A stretch of 64,000 nucleotides of DNA from Anisodus tanguticus (lineage: Eukaryota > Streptophyta > Magnoliopsida > Solanales > Solanaceae): assembly GCA_034509755.1 (NCBI GenBank), contig JAVYJV010000026.1:124001-188000 (forward strand), written 5' to 3'. Below are positions 10,854 through 57,512 of the stretch, piece after piece. Within the stretch, counting starts at the first letter, position 1, and the number at the start of each line of letters is the position of its first letter. The position numbers and the translations under genes are program-made. The notes beneath the pieces are model-generated. The model was not told the DNA's origin and did no database searches. It worked only from the letters and a program-made list of their open reading frames with translations.

Positions 10854-13827
10854 CTTGAAATATTTTTAGAGAGAAATTTTTTTAAAAGAGAAGTTTTTAG
10901 AGAAATTTTTATTACAAAATAATTAAAACTTTTTTATTTCAGTTAAACTTTGTTATATAAATTTATATTTTACTCATTGCTTTTATACCTTTTTTTTTGT
11001 TATTGAAAAACCTAACTTTAATCAAATAAAAATTAAAATTTTTTATAAAATCAATATTAAAAAAATGACAAAAATAGTGATATTATTTGTTCAGTTAAAT
11101 TAATTTTATAAAAACAAATTAAAATCTTGAAATCTAATTATTATTAAATATTTTTTTTTCAATTTTGATTTTAAAACTTTTTTACATTTTTAATTATTTC
11201 TAAGTTAATAACTTTAAAACCTATTAAAAAGAATACTGAAACATATTTAAAGAAATATTAAAACATATTTACAAATATTAATTTCAAATTAAAATCTAAA
11301 AATGTTTTCATTTTTTAAAATAAAAAATAACTTTTAAGCAATCTTTTTTGTTAATTAAAAAAATAATTTTGAAATTAATAAATTATAGATAATTATAAAT
11401 TAATAATGATCAATCAATTTATTTTAAATAATTTGACCCTGAAATTATTAGGTAAATTAAATAACAGAAAAAATAAATTTACTAAAAAAAAGTTAACAAC
11501 AATTTTTTTATAAATTTAAAAGTAATCTTGTAACAGCTATTAAACTAATTTTAAAAAAGAAATTTAAAGGCTAGACAAAATTTGTGACTATTGTTTATAA
11601 ATAACTTAAACAGAAAATAATTCAAAAAAGCTAATTTAATTTAAAAATTAAAAACAATTTGAAAATAATTCAAAAGTTATTCATAAATAACTTAAAGATG
11701 ATTTGTAGATTGTTTCAAATGTTGTTTTGAAATAAGTTTATTATAAAAAGTTTATTTAAAAAATTGATTGCAAATAATATGACTTATAATAATAAATGAT
11801 TCAAAATGATATAATGTTTAAATTGAATAAAAATTTTAAACGTTAAAATGAGTAAAACAAAAAAATAAATAAAAAACATAAAACTGATTAATGCTTAATA
11901 ATAACAATAAAATAATTATTTCATGCTGATTAATAGTAATTTTTACAAAAAATAAATAAATACAAAAACTATTGATAATTTGATTTAAAAATTAAAATTA
12001 ATTAAAAATAATTTAAATTTAATTTGAAATTAATTCACTAATTATTTAAATTAAAACCAATATTTATTTAAATTAATTTAAAGTAAATTTAATTGAAAAA
12101 TATTTGCTCAAAATTAATTAAAAATCAATCAAAGTAAATTAGAAATTTACTGTCTTAAAAGTTAATTAGAAGTAATAAACAAAAGAAATTTGAAATAAAA
12201 AGGTTGAAAGAAAAGAAATTTTAAAAAAAGAATTTTAAAAGAAGAAATTAAAAAGGAAATAAAAAAGAATTTTTTTTTTTTATTAAAGTATTTTATTTAA
12301 AACTTTTTTTTCACTATTTCAACTCAAACTTTAAAGTTTTAAAGAATGTAAACTCAGATTTATAATTTACTATTGTTTTATGAAAGAAAAAATTGGCTAT
12401 AAAATGATTTTAAAATGATTATCAATGATAGTTATAATTTTCATTTAATTTTAAAAACAAATGTTTCGATTAATTAAACAAAAAATACTTTTTATAAGCC
12501 AATGACAAAATGATTTTGATGTTCAAAATTTTATGTTAATTAACATTTAGTAAGAAAAAATTACAAAAACTTTTTTTTCTTAACTTATTGAGAAATTTTA
12601 TTAATAATTCTTTTAAATTTAAATGTGCCCACTGGTGTAATTAACAGTAAATGTTTATGTATTTTAAAACGAAAAAAAGATAAGAATTTAAAATAATTAA
12701 TTTTTTTTTTGAAAGTGAAAATAAAATTATGTATTTTATGTATAATTATTTTTATATGTAAAACGTATGAAAAATTGATACAAAATCAAAAAAAAATGTT
12801 TATATAAATACATTTTGTGCGCAAATAAACTTACACAATTAACCATTTTAAATAAAACTGACCAGCACAAACTTTTTGATATAATAAAGTTTTTTTATAA
12901 TTTTTTTATAAAAAAAAAAAACATTTTTTGTCCCTAAAATTATAATTTAATATCTGATCTTTAGTCAATTTTAAATAGTCGGGTCCAAAATTTTTTCAAT
13001 GATTAACTTATGAAGAATACTTTGATAAACTATTCCTACTTTATTTTTTTTTAATAAAACTAAACCATTTTTAATTCATCGTTTTATGCCAGTTTGAATT
13101 TCCATATTCATTTATAGGTTAGAGTGTTTGAATAGTTGTCTTTTAACTTAAAATAAAAATTTTTTTTTTTTTATATAAAAACAATTAATTTACATAATAA
13201 AATTACACTGGTAAATAAATTAGTTCACTAAAGCTTTTAGTGACCAATTATCATACTAAATATGTTTTAAAATATAATTATGTATAATGAATGCAAATTT
13301 TCTTCATTTTTAAGTTTTATATTAGAAAGAAAAAAAATTAATCAAAAACTAATCAAAAATGTGTGATGACGGTAGATAACGCACAAAGGCGGGAAGAGAT
13401 TATCACGATACTGGATGAAATTGATAATACAAAATGATGTGGAAGGTCCTAACTTTTTATCTCTCTATTTTTTTGTCTTTAAATTAACAAAGTTTTAAGC
13501 TTATTTGATTAAAAACATTTGTAATCGTTTTTTTTAGTAAAATAATCAAAGAAGAAAAAATAGCTAAATATTATTTACCTTGATGAAAATTTTGTAATAA
13601 AAAATATTGTAATTTTTAAATTAAGCTTAAAAATAAAGTTGTTTTGTATAACTAAGTCTTTGAATTTTTTTAGAAATTTTTTTAAAATTTCAAAGTTAAA
13701 TAACTATTAGTCTGTATATTTTTTTTTAGCTAAAAATTGAAGAGAGCTTAAAAATAATGAAAAATTTATGAGAAGGTTGCTAAAAATCAAAAGATGCTGA
13801 GGTGATTTAGTTTAAATTAAATGAGAA
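10854..13827. other. Intergenic spacer between two minus-strand genes
   Basis: Almost pure A/T with no supportable coding frame. It contains the promoter of the secreted-peptide gene at its low end and the 3' UTR of the PBX-like gene at its high end. One island of ordinary composition lies at about 13360-13450, with GATAACG and GATTATCACG sites; it may be 3' regulatory DNA or 3' UTR. Otherwise I see nothing. Confidence 0.55.
10954..10967 (-). promoter_or_regulatory. TATA-like element upstream of the secreted-peptide gene
   Basis: On the minus strand this reads TATAAATTTATATA, about 100 bp upstream of the start codon at 10853. The spacing suits a TATA box with a 5' UTR of 60-75 nt. In DNA this AT-rich it may be chance. 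Confidence 0.3.
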
Positions 13828-46574
<32,747 letters not shown>

Positions 46575-47499
46575 TTTGACAAAATATTATGATTTTATTC
46601 TTTTAAAAACCAAAAAATAAAACTTTAAGTAAAATTCTTAAAATAAATTAAAAAAAATTTGAACTAAAAGGTTTTATAAATGTTAATATAATTTATACAC
46701 AAAAAAAAATTAACTTTAAAAAATAAGACAACAAAGATTGCTTTTCAAAATTCTTAATTTGAAAGATGGTGATGAATATTTAAAGATTTAGTTAAATGTT
46801 TTTTTTCTCAATACCAAACTCCAAATATAAACACATTAATTTATTTCTTTTTTTTAATCTAACACATACACTGTGAAAATCTTTTAAACACTAATTCACA
46901 TTTAAACACTTTTAATCATAATTTAATGAGTAGTCGATTTAAATTATTTTAAACTTAAAGTTAAAAAAAAAATCAAAAAAAAATTTCATTAACTTAAATT
47001 TATGTAAAAGTATTTTGTCAATTTTTAACTTGTTAGCTTCAGAATATAAGTCACTTTATATTTACATAAAATGTTATTGGTAACAAAAAGTTTAGATTTT
47101 TTTTTTAACTAATAAAAATTTTCTTATAAATTCATAAGTTTTTAATTAAAAACTCATTATATCATTAAAAAATAAAAAATGATTAAAAAAAATCAAAACT
47201 TATTTTTTAAAAATAAAATTTAAGTTTTCTTTTCACAAATTGAATTAAGTTAATTTTTGAAATAAATTGAATAAAAGAGGACAAATATTCAAAGAAACTA
47301 TCTTTTCTTTCTTGAAAATCGAAATTGAATCAATTTCATTAAATTTTCAATTATTTAAACCACATACACACACGATTTGATTATTTTAATTTTTGAGTTA
47401 ATTAAAATTAAAATTAAATTAAACTTTCATGCATGTATGTGGCTATTATAAATTAATTATTTACACTAAGAAAAAAAATGATTAAAATAGCAAAAAAAA

Positions 47500-47518
47500 A
47501 ATAAATAAATAAATAAAC
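47500..47518. repeat. (AAAT)n microsatellite
   Basis: About four and a half uninterrupted AAAT units directly after an A-run. Confidence 0.7.
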
Positions 47519-50500
47519 AAATGTAAATAAAAAAGAAAAACTAATTGAAAATTAGAAATCACAACTTTAACTCTCCGGCTCTAAAAATTTTTCTTTTTTA
47601 AAAAAAGTGAAAAAGAACATACGGACATGCAGCCAACGAGTATACACAAAAAAAAAAGAAAAAAAACGCGCAAACATTAATAAATAAAAATGTGTAATAA
47701 TTTAAAATCTGCGCATGTCAATGTATAAAAAAATACCTCCTACTTTTGAATAGTTTAAGCCATCTACAATTGAATAAAAAAACTAAAAAATTTCCGCTAG
47801 TTTTAAAAAAAAAAAATTTTCATCATTTATTAAAAATGTAAAATTAAAGTTAAAAAAAAAAGAAATAAATAAATCTATAGATTATTTAAAAAAAATGTTT
47901 TAATTGTTTTTATGATTTTGTTATTGAAAATGAAAAAAAGTAAACTAAAAAAAAACAAAATAATTAAAAAACTTTAATGAAAGTTTAAAAAAAAATTTAA
48001 TTAAATTATTAATTAAAAGAATTAATCACTAAACTAACGTGAACTTAATTTTTTTTTATTACGTACAAAGCTTTTTGAAAAAATGTGTATCAAATATTCA
48101 TAAATGTTTAATTAAAAAAAAATTAAAACTAATTATTTTTATTTTGTTTCAATTTTATAGGAGTAAATTAAGTTAGAAGGTTTTTTTTTTATGAAAACTT
48201 CTTAACAAAGAAGAAAATATTTTTATTTCTTAAAAACTTAAGAAGCTTTAATAAAATTCGACCAAAAAAAATGAAAAAAATTTTATGAAGATGGTAATTT
48301 TTTATGCTTAAACTTTTGTGTATAAAAATATTTACTAATGAATGCATGAAACTTAGTGAAAATCATTTTTCAAAAAAAAAAGCCTTAATTTCACCTCAAC
48401 TTTAATTTTAATAAAAGTTTTTTTTATTTAAAGTAAAATGTATAAAAACAATTAGTAATAGAAAATGATAAAAGTTTTTAAATGCAAAAATAATAAAATT
48501 TTCGCTTGTCAAACACAACAAATTATCTTTTTTTAACCGATAAATATTTATTTTTAATTTTCAATAAGTAAAAATGATTTACTTTTAATTAAAAAAAATT
48601 AATCGAAACACCTATTTTTAATTAGTCTATAAAATAAAGTGATGAAGAGAAAACTTTTAAATTTTTTTTCTAAATTCAATGTAAAGCAAGTAATTATAAT
48701 GATTTATATGAAAAAATATTCATCTTTGACTTTTCTTAATGAACAATGTAATAAAAATATTCATAAACAAATTATTAATGTTTTATTAATATTTAACTGT
48801 AAAATTTAATGTTTTTAAATACTTTTTACCTAATAACATTACTTTAAAACATTTTTTAATCAAAATTTTATCATTTTTTTGTAAAACTAAAGGTAAATAC
48901 TCTTTATTAAATCAGCATTATAAACATAAAATTAAAAAAACTTTTTTTTAAGTTTTACTTAAAGTTATTTTAAAATTTTTTTTTTTAAAAACAGGATTGA
49001 TGATCAAAAAATGTAAATTTAAAAAAATTGAAAAATTTTCTTTTTTTTAAAAAGTATATAAGATGCGCAACGCAATTAAAAATAGTACAAACACCAATAT
49101 AATAAAGTTTGTTTTCAAAGTTATTCATATCAGAAGCAAGTTAATGATGAAAAATTTAAAAACAAATAAATGAATTTTAATTCAATCTAATAGTAAGTAA
49201 ATGAAACCAACTGGTTATAAAATATTTTTTTTGTGTGGTCAATGGCAACAATAGTATTCAAAATGCATAAGTTTAGCAGGTTTGAAGATCAATTCGGTAA
49301 TGAAAACAAGTTTACCCTTGTTTAATAAAAAAAAGAAAATTTTTTTTTTAATAATTCAACCTAGATGAACCTACACTAACCAAAAAAGAGTTGACTAAGT
49401 CTAGACTTAGTTTTTTTTTAATTAAAAAAAGAGGTAAGAAAAGATGAATTAAATTAAATATTGTTTAATGATGAAAATGATTAAAAATTTTTAAATGATG
49501 AAAATTGTTTAAATTAATAAAGTTTAATGATGAAAACATTAAATAGATAAGTATAAATTAGTAAGAAAAAATTTTTCAAAAAAGATAAAAGATTTGGAAT
49601 TTTTTAACATTGTATAACATAGTTTGAATGAAATTTTTTCATTTTTAGTCTATTAGTATCCGAATGTTCTTTCCACTAGAAATACTAAAATTAAATATAA
49701 ATTTTTAAATTTTTTAAACAAAAAAATTTCTACAGATTAAAAATTTCACAAAGTTTATGTTCGATGAAAATGTTGAACTTTATAAAAGTGGTCAAGCCAA
49801 TAGAAAAATTTTTTTAGAAAAAAAATTTAAAAAAAAAAATGAGAAAAATTTTTTTAAATAGTGCTTATTGTCCAAGTCATTTCACACTGGATCATAATTT
49901 AAAGAAAAAACAAAAGTTTGAAAAAATACCATTTTACCAAAATTAAATACTTAAAATACACATTAATTACTGTGTATTATTTTATGACCATTTTAAAGAT
50001 GTTTTTTGCACAAAAGAGAAACTTTCTTTTTTTTTTTAAATAGTATCAAAGTAAAAAGCATCATCTAAATGTTAATACAATAAACAATAGATTAACAGTT
50101 TTAAATTGGAAAAGTTTTTTTTTTGAGATGACAATTTAACCACTTTGTTTTTTTGCTACATTTAAGAGGTTTTTTTTATAAATTTAGTTTAAAAGTAGAT
50201 AAATTTTGGAAAACTGCTCATTAATTTACAATTTAAGTTTTAGACACAAAATTGATTATCAATTAATGAAAGTTATTTAATGGTCGATAAGCTAAAATCT
50301 TTTTTAAACTTAAAATCTATTATTAGTTGTGATTTTTAAACTTTGACCACATTCGATTTTTTTTTTATAAAAAAAGTTTCATTCATTTTAATTTTTATGA
50401 AAAGATGTTAAACTTAATTATAGATTTTTGTGTAAAAAATGAAAAAAATTATTTTTAATTATTAATTTGAGCAACAAAATAGTTTAACTAGATTTTCAAA

Positions 50501-53500
50501 TTAAATTTTTTTTTTAATTAACTAGAATGTTTAAAGTATGCGCTAGATATTTTTGGCAATCAGATGATCTTTTTTTATAATTATGAGTTGAAATTTTGTT
50601 TCTTTAAAAGTTCATTAGCATCAAAAACTCATGAAAAGGGTTGAACAAAAAAAATTCCTAGTTTTAAAAAATGAAAAATTTTTCAATTAGATAATAAAAA
50701 GAATTATTAAAAAAGATGATGAGAAATTTTAACTTAAGATTCACATAAGTATTTAAAAGTTCCAAAAAAACAAAAAATTTTATATTCAAAATTACGTTTT
50801 ATTTTTGGCAAAAAAAATGTAAAATTCGCTAAAAATCTTTTTATATAATTAATTGACATTTTTTTTTTTCAAAAGTACTAAACTGTTAAGGAATCAATTT
50901 GAAAAAAATTATCTTCAATATCTTGTTTATAAAAAGATTCTATTTTTTTCTCTTTGAGAAAGTCCGTTTGACAAAGAAATAAATTAATTCAAAAATGACA
51001 AATTTTTTCAAAATTAATATTACATAATTAATTAAAAAAGATTTACATCTATGTGAGGATTAATCTTTCATTTAATTAATCTTAAAAGCAGAACCATGAA
51101 AATTTTTAAGCAACAAAATTATTTAAAAATTAATGCCACTAATAGTTAATTTGTTTAATAATTTTTACTAGATAACTTTGATTAATTAATAAACATTAAT
51201 TATTTTAAAATATCAAAAAATTTATATTCAATTTAAAACTAAATTTATTTAAACAAATTAAAAAAGATTCAATAAAAGGCTCAATAAAAGACTCAATAGA
51301 CTCAAATTAAATTTAATTATAAAATTTTAATAAACTCAAAAAAAAACTTCAACTTTATTTAATCAAACAATTTTAAGTAAGCTCAGATAAAAAATTTTAA
51401 GAAAATTCGAATGAACATTTTTAAGAAAATTCAAATAAATAATCTTAGATGAAGAATAAATTTTTTAAGTATAAAAGTAGTGTTAGTTAATTTAAAATAA
51501 ATATTTTTCAAATAAACAATTCTAGTTACAATTAATTAAACATTTATGTCTTGAATCAAATCTATAAAAACTAAATTTAATTAAAAAAATCTAACTAAAC
51601 ATTTTTAATTATTTTCACTGAATAATTCTAAGTTAATAAATTTTAAAGAGAAGAATTCCAGCTTAATCTATGTGAAAAAGCTTAATTAAATATTCTCATC
51701 TTTACAACTTTGAAATATACTTTCTTATTTAATTAAAATTACTTTTCTTTTAATTAATTCAATTAATTTATCTATGAGAATAATCAATTGAATAACTTTA
51801 ATTGATACAAATTTTTATAATCAATAAACAGAAAAGAAAAAAAGTGAAAAAAATTTAAATAAAAACTATTTTGTAGTAAATTTAATTATAAAATAAAAAA
51901 AACTTTAATGAATTATAGTTTTAATTCATTTTTTATTAAAATAATTTTAGACATAAAGTTTCTAAATTTTTTAATTAATGAACATTTTTGAATTGGTAAT
52001 TCAGAAAAAAAAACGTACTTTAATCGTTCCCTTTTCATAAACAAAAAATGTTCAAAGTAACGCTTTTTTATCTTGTTTCCATCATTAACTACCTTATAAC
52101 ATCTTCACAGCTATTAAAGAAATTAATAGTAATAGTTTTCAAAGATGAGTTTTTAAAGTAAATTTAGGTGTTTGTTGCTTTTCGAACAGTAGTTTTATGA
52201 ATGACAAGCAAAAGCAATAATTAATCTTTGTATATTTTGTAAACTTTGAAATCATTAACAGATTTAATTAATTAAGAAACAATTTAATGAGTTTGTGTTT
52301 CGGTAGGAAATACTTTTTTTTTTTTACTTTTTTTTATAAACTATACCCTCCGCACTTTAGATTTATATTTCATTATTAACGCAATTAACAAAAAGACCAG
52401 AACTTTTTTTTTTTTTTGAATTACAAACCCTTTGAGTACTAATTATACAAAAAAACAACATGCTTCTTTCAAAAAAAAATATCAATTAAATATTATCAAT
52501 TCTGACATAGATCAATCAAAATTTATGAATGAAGTATACAAATTTCTTATAGGAAATATTACAAAAAAATTAATTAGGTCAGTTTAATAGTTTTTAAAAA
52601 TCTCAATAAACTCAACTTGTTAATAAGAAATTAATCTTTATAAATTGATTTAATAAACTTCATTTTGTTCATTATAAAGATTTAACATTCAAATATAAAT
52701 TTAGAAAAAGAAATTTGAGAAAAAGTTTCTACTAAAAAAAAAGTTTCAAAAGATTAAAGTTTTTTTTTAATTCAAAAAAAACACTATAAAAGCTTCAAGG
52801 AAAAACCACAAAAATCAAGTATCACATTTAGATGCGAAAATATTTCATATAAATTGAAAAACGTTTTTTATCACTTTTTTATCTTTTTTTATCTTAAAAT
52901 TATAATCTTTTAACTAGTGGTTTATTATCTAAAATATTACTGTATTACTTAGTTTATTTAGATAGACGTTTTAAAATATATCTTTTAAAAAGATGAGCAA
53001 ATAAAAATTGTTAAAAGAAAAAATAACTTTTTAAAAGTTTGGGGTTAGACTAATTAGCATATGCGTGAAGAGGCTTGCATTCACCAAATGATCAACAATA
53101 ATGAGATTCAAATTTATTTATTTTTTTTCTTTCTTTTATTTTGTTGACTGTCTAATAAATGGCCCAATCACTAAAAAAAAACATTTTTTACAACCTTTTA
53201 TACTTTTTTATTAATTTTTTTAGTTAAAAATCATTTTTGAAACAAATGGCTTAGCACCTATTAGTGGTCAGCATAATTGAAATTAAATAGTAATATTTTA
53301 GCCATAAAAAAATCTAAGTGGTGGGCAAAAAAAAAAAGTTTGCTTTCTATCAATTCTTATGAAGCAGCATTAAAACATTTAGAAAATGAAAAATAAGTAA
53401 TTTTCTATGCTTTAACTATTCATAACTAACCGTAGAATTGATCAATTTTTAAATTAAAACATACATTAATAGATAAACATTTTCTACAACACTCCTTGTC

Positions 53501-56500
53501 TATTTTTAAACTCCTTTTAGTCTTCAAAATTTATACGTTCGAAATACAGTTAATTAAAAAAAAAATTCTCTAATTATTTTTAAAAGTTAATAAAACTTGA
53601 AACAAGAGAATTTTAATCTAAAAAATAAACTAAAAACAGTATAAAATAAATAAATTTTATTAAAACGATTTGTTTGCACTAGAGATCAGACCGATTTTAT
53701 TTTTTTTTTTTGTTTTGTTTGTGGACCTGCAACACCACCACCGCTTTTATCTTACCAAAATAATGAAAGCTTACCCTTTTGTTAACCTATTGGTACAATG
53801 CGTATTTAACTTACGGATAAAACTAATCTTCAGTCGCAAAAAAAAATAAAAAAACTAAAATAAACGAACTAAAGTTAAAACATCGAACTCGTATTTTTAT
53901 TTAAAAATATTGTGGCGTAAATAGTTTTATAAAAAAAAATTTTTTTAGCAAACTGTGAGTACGAATCATAAAGTTTATGACGAAATAGTTTAAAACTTCG
54001 GCTTTTCAGATCAAAGTGAATCAAATTTTAAGCTCGATTTAAATTGCAAATAAATATTGTTTATTCAAACTAAAATTCAGCAATTGACTTGCATTAGCTC
54101 TATTTAAATTGATTATTTCTGCCTTTTTTTCTTTCGTATTTCTCTATCATAAGCTATTGTTTGCTTGGAAAATTAAAAATAAAAAAAATAAAATAAAATA
54201 AATAAAATTATTGAATCTGTTTATTCTCCTATATTCATGCTCTTCATTTTTTTATTTTCAAAAATTTGTTTAAACTTTAATATTCTTATTTACTTTTTTC
54301 ATTCAATTATTTGAATATATTAATTCTAAGTTTATATTGATAGTAATAATGAAATCATTGTTCTTAATTCAAAAGAATAAATGTCAGATCAATAAGCTTA
54401 TTGAAAGCGTGTGAATGATGTTTTAACTTTATGATAGTTTATTAGATTTGAAAAAATAAAAAGTTAAAAACCACAATAATTATAAGTAAGTTTATCATAA
54501 AATGATGATTTTATAAGTAAATAGTCAAACTAATATTTAATAAAACTTTAATACTTTTTTTTTCTAAAGAGATTAACAGCAAAAGATGATTTTAAGAGCT
54601 ATTTAAAATTCAATAAAAAAAATATCGTTTTAAAATTTTTAATTTTAAATAAGTTTTAAGCATATTATTTAGGCGTAACCTGATTTTTAAACTTACTAGA
54701 ACTATTTAATAGGTGCTGATGATTCTCTTTTCTAGATTATTGAAAATTTTTTTTTTTAAATAACCTAGATATAAGGAATTTGTATGATAAAATAAAAAAA
54801 AAATTTTGTCCTAGACTGAGTTTTAGGCTACCGAACCCGAATTAACTCAAACAAAAACCGTGATTATAAAAAAAAGTTAAAAGTTTTATAAATTTCCTAG
54901 TGCGCAGTAGTGTTCCAGAACGCAACAGGCTAGCACATAATTCGCTTAGCAGGAGTTTTTACTTGCTTAATACCTGAACAAATCAGACAAAAAAGGTATT
55001 TAAAAAAAAAAATTTTTCCTTTTTAAAAATTGCTTTAGTTTGAATAAAACTTAAAGTTTAAACTTAAAACTAAAGTTTGAATAAAATCCCCATGCAATAA
55101 TACAACATTATTAAACAACGAAAACAACAACATACGCTTTCTAAACAAAGAAAAAAAAACCGTATACTCAGCGGTCTTCTAAAACAAATGTTAGGTAGAA
55201 AAATTTTCAAATATACCCACACAAAATCATACTTAAAAAAATTTATAAGAAAATTTATAAAAAAATTTCTTAATAATGTAACAAAACAAAAAGAATATCT
55301 AGATAATAAGGTTCAACTGGTCAATTTTTTTTTACAACAAAATGTTTTCGAGTTACTTCTATAAAATACATGTTAAAAAAAATTTTAAATTGTCCGAAAT
55401 TGTTCTTTTTTTAAACCATCTAACAATAAATAGATTTTAAAGATATTTTTTGACTGAGAAAGGCAAATTTTAACAAAAGAAAATTATTAAAAAGTTTGAA
55501 AAAGTTCTTGATTTTTTAAATATGTTAAAGAGATTCTAGTTTATCATTTAATTAAAAATTTTCATGCTCTATTTGAAAAACAAAGTAATTTCTATTAAAA
55601 AACAAAATAAATAATCCGTTCTGTGCTAATTAAATGTAAAATATTTTAACATAAACATTGTAAAAACATTTAAAAAAATTTTTTATAGATCTTAAAAAAT
55701 TTTATATCTAAATACTATAGGATCATTTTTTTAACACGAAAAGAATTTTTATTAAATTCAATTGATTAAATTTTTACCCCTAACTATTATTAAAATGGTT
55801 TTAGGTGTTTTTTTTGAATGAAATTGACTTTTAAATTTTTGTTTAAAAAATGCATTTCAACTATTTTGAATAAAAAAATTATGATCATTAATCATGTAGA
55901 ATGATGTGATTAGACTGTCTTTTAAAAAAAAAAAATTTTCAAAAGTTTATTTAAAAACTTTTTAAGTAAAAAAATTTAAAAATAAAAACCACCTACACAA
56001 CATATACTTTCACCTTTTTTCTTTTTAAAATACCTGTTGACCATCAATTTGTCAATATTAAAATAAAAAATTGAAAAATTTTTCAATTGAAACATTTATA
56101 AAATAGTTTTGTTAAAAAATTAGTTTTTTTTGAATAATTAAATAAAGAAGATTAAATATTCTTAAAAAGTTAATTGATTTTTAAAAAATAATATTTCAAA
56201 CAAAAGAAAATTTTTACTTACAAGATAAATGTTTCCAAAAAAAAGATTTGTTTGTTCCTATCAAAATTTGTTATTTTTTTTTTTAAATTTATTGTTCATA
56301 CTGTGTGGTCATAAAGGTGAAAACATAATTAACACTTTTAACAAATTTTTCATGTTTACTAATAAAAAAGACATTGTGACATGCTAAACTTTATTAGATT
56401 TTGTTTATAAATCAAAATCATTTTTAACAAAAGTAACAAGTATAAACAAGACGTTTATTTTGAATTTAAAGTAAAATGATTAAGACTGATGATTTTTTTT

Positions 56501-57412
56501 TGTACTATTAACTTTAAAGCTTAAAAAAAAAGTTCAATAGTTTGAAACGTTAAAGTATTCTTTACACTATATTTACGATCAATAGAATGTCTATGATATG
56601 TCTAGTTTTAAAAATGTTCTTGTTTTCACCACAAAATTTTTTCACTTAATTTAAGTCAACACTTTTCTACATTTAAATTATTTTAAAACCATTCTAAAAA
56701 GAAACTGTCAAACTTTTGAAAAATTATTTTTTTTTCACTTACACTATTTGTATATAAAAATTAGAATAAAATTGTTCAATTTATGAAATTTAAATTAACA
56801 GTTTAATACATTGTTTTTAACATAAATACTAACTCAAAAACATTTAGTAAACAACTTAAAATAATTTAGCTGATGTTTCATATTAAATGTAGATGTCATT
56901 AATTTTTTTTAAATATTTTTAATAATAGTCAGCTATATAAATCAATGAAGCTTTGTTAAATAATAAGTAAACTATTTGGACTTTTTTTTTAAAATGTAAT
57001 TGTCTTTTTATTTTAATTGAATGTAACTTACATCTGATAAACTATGTAAATTTTTTAATCAAATGTGAACTTTTGAGTTAAACATAAATTTATGTAAAAG
57101 TTTAAAAAATCTCCTTTAGTATAAACAAAAATCTGTTAAAATGTTTTAAGCAATTCATTTGGAAAAACTATGTAAATGGGTAAAATGACTAAAAATTTAT
57201 ATGAATAGTGAACAAAACGTTTTTGACAATAAATGTCTTACATTGAAATTTTAAATAACTAAAAAATCTATGTAGCTGTTTAATAGCTAATGTTAATACT
57301 TAAAAATCAAAATCAAATGTCAAACAATTAATTTAAATGTTTAAAAATTAAATGCTAAGAATGTTTAAATGCAAAAAAAATTTAAACAATTAGAATGCTA
57401 AACTATTATGTT

Positions 57413-57512
57413 AAATGCTTCATAATTAATCTAAATGCTTAATAATTAATTTGAATGCTTAATAATTAATCTAAACGCTTATAAGTTAATCTTAAATTTT
57501 GACATTTAATCT
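57413..57512. repeat. 20-bp minisatellite, five copies
   Basis: Five head-to-tail units of exactly 20 bp, starting at 57413, 57433, 57453, 57473 and 57493. The consensus is aaatgcttaataattaatct; the first four copies differ at only a few positions and the fifth is more diverged. Each of the first four carries a TTAAT-type core near the same place, so homeodomain-type sites would recur every two helical turns. Confidence 0.85.

Noticed and set aside
10680..10922. 80-codon plus-strand frame
   Set aside because: Antisense of exon 1 of the secreted-peptide gene, which has splice sites and a signal peptide on the minus strand.
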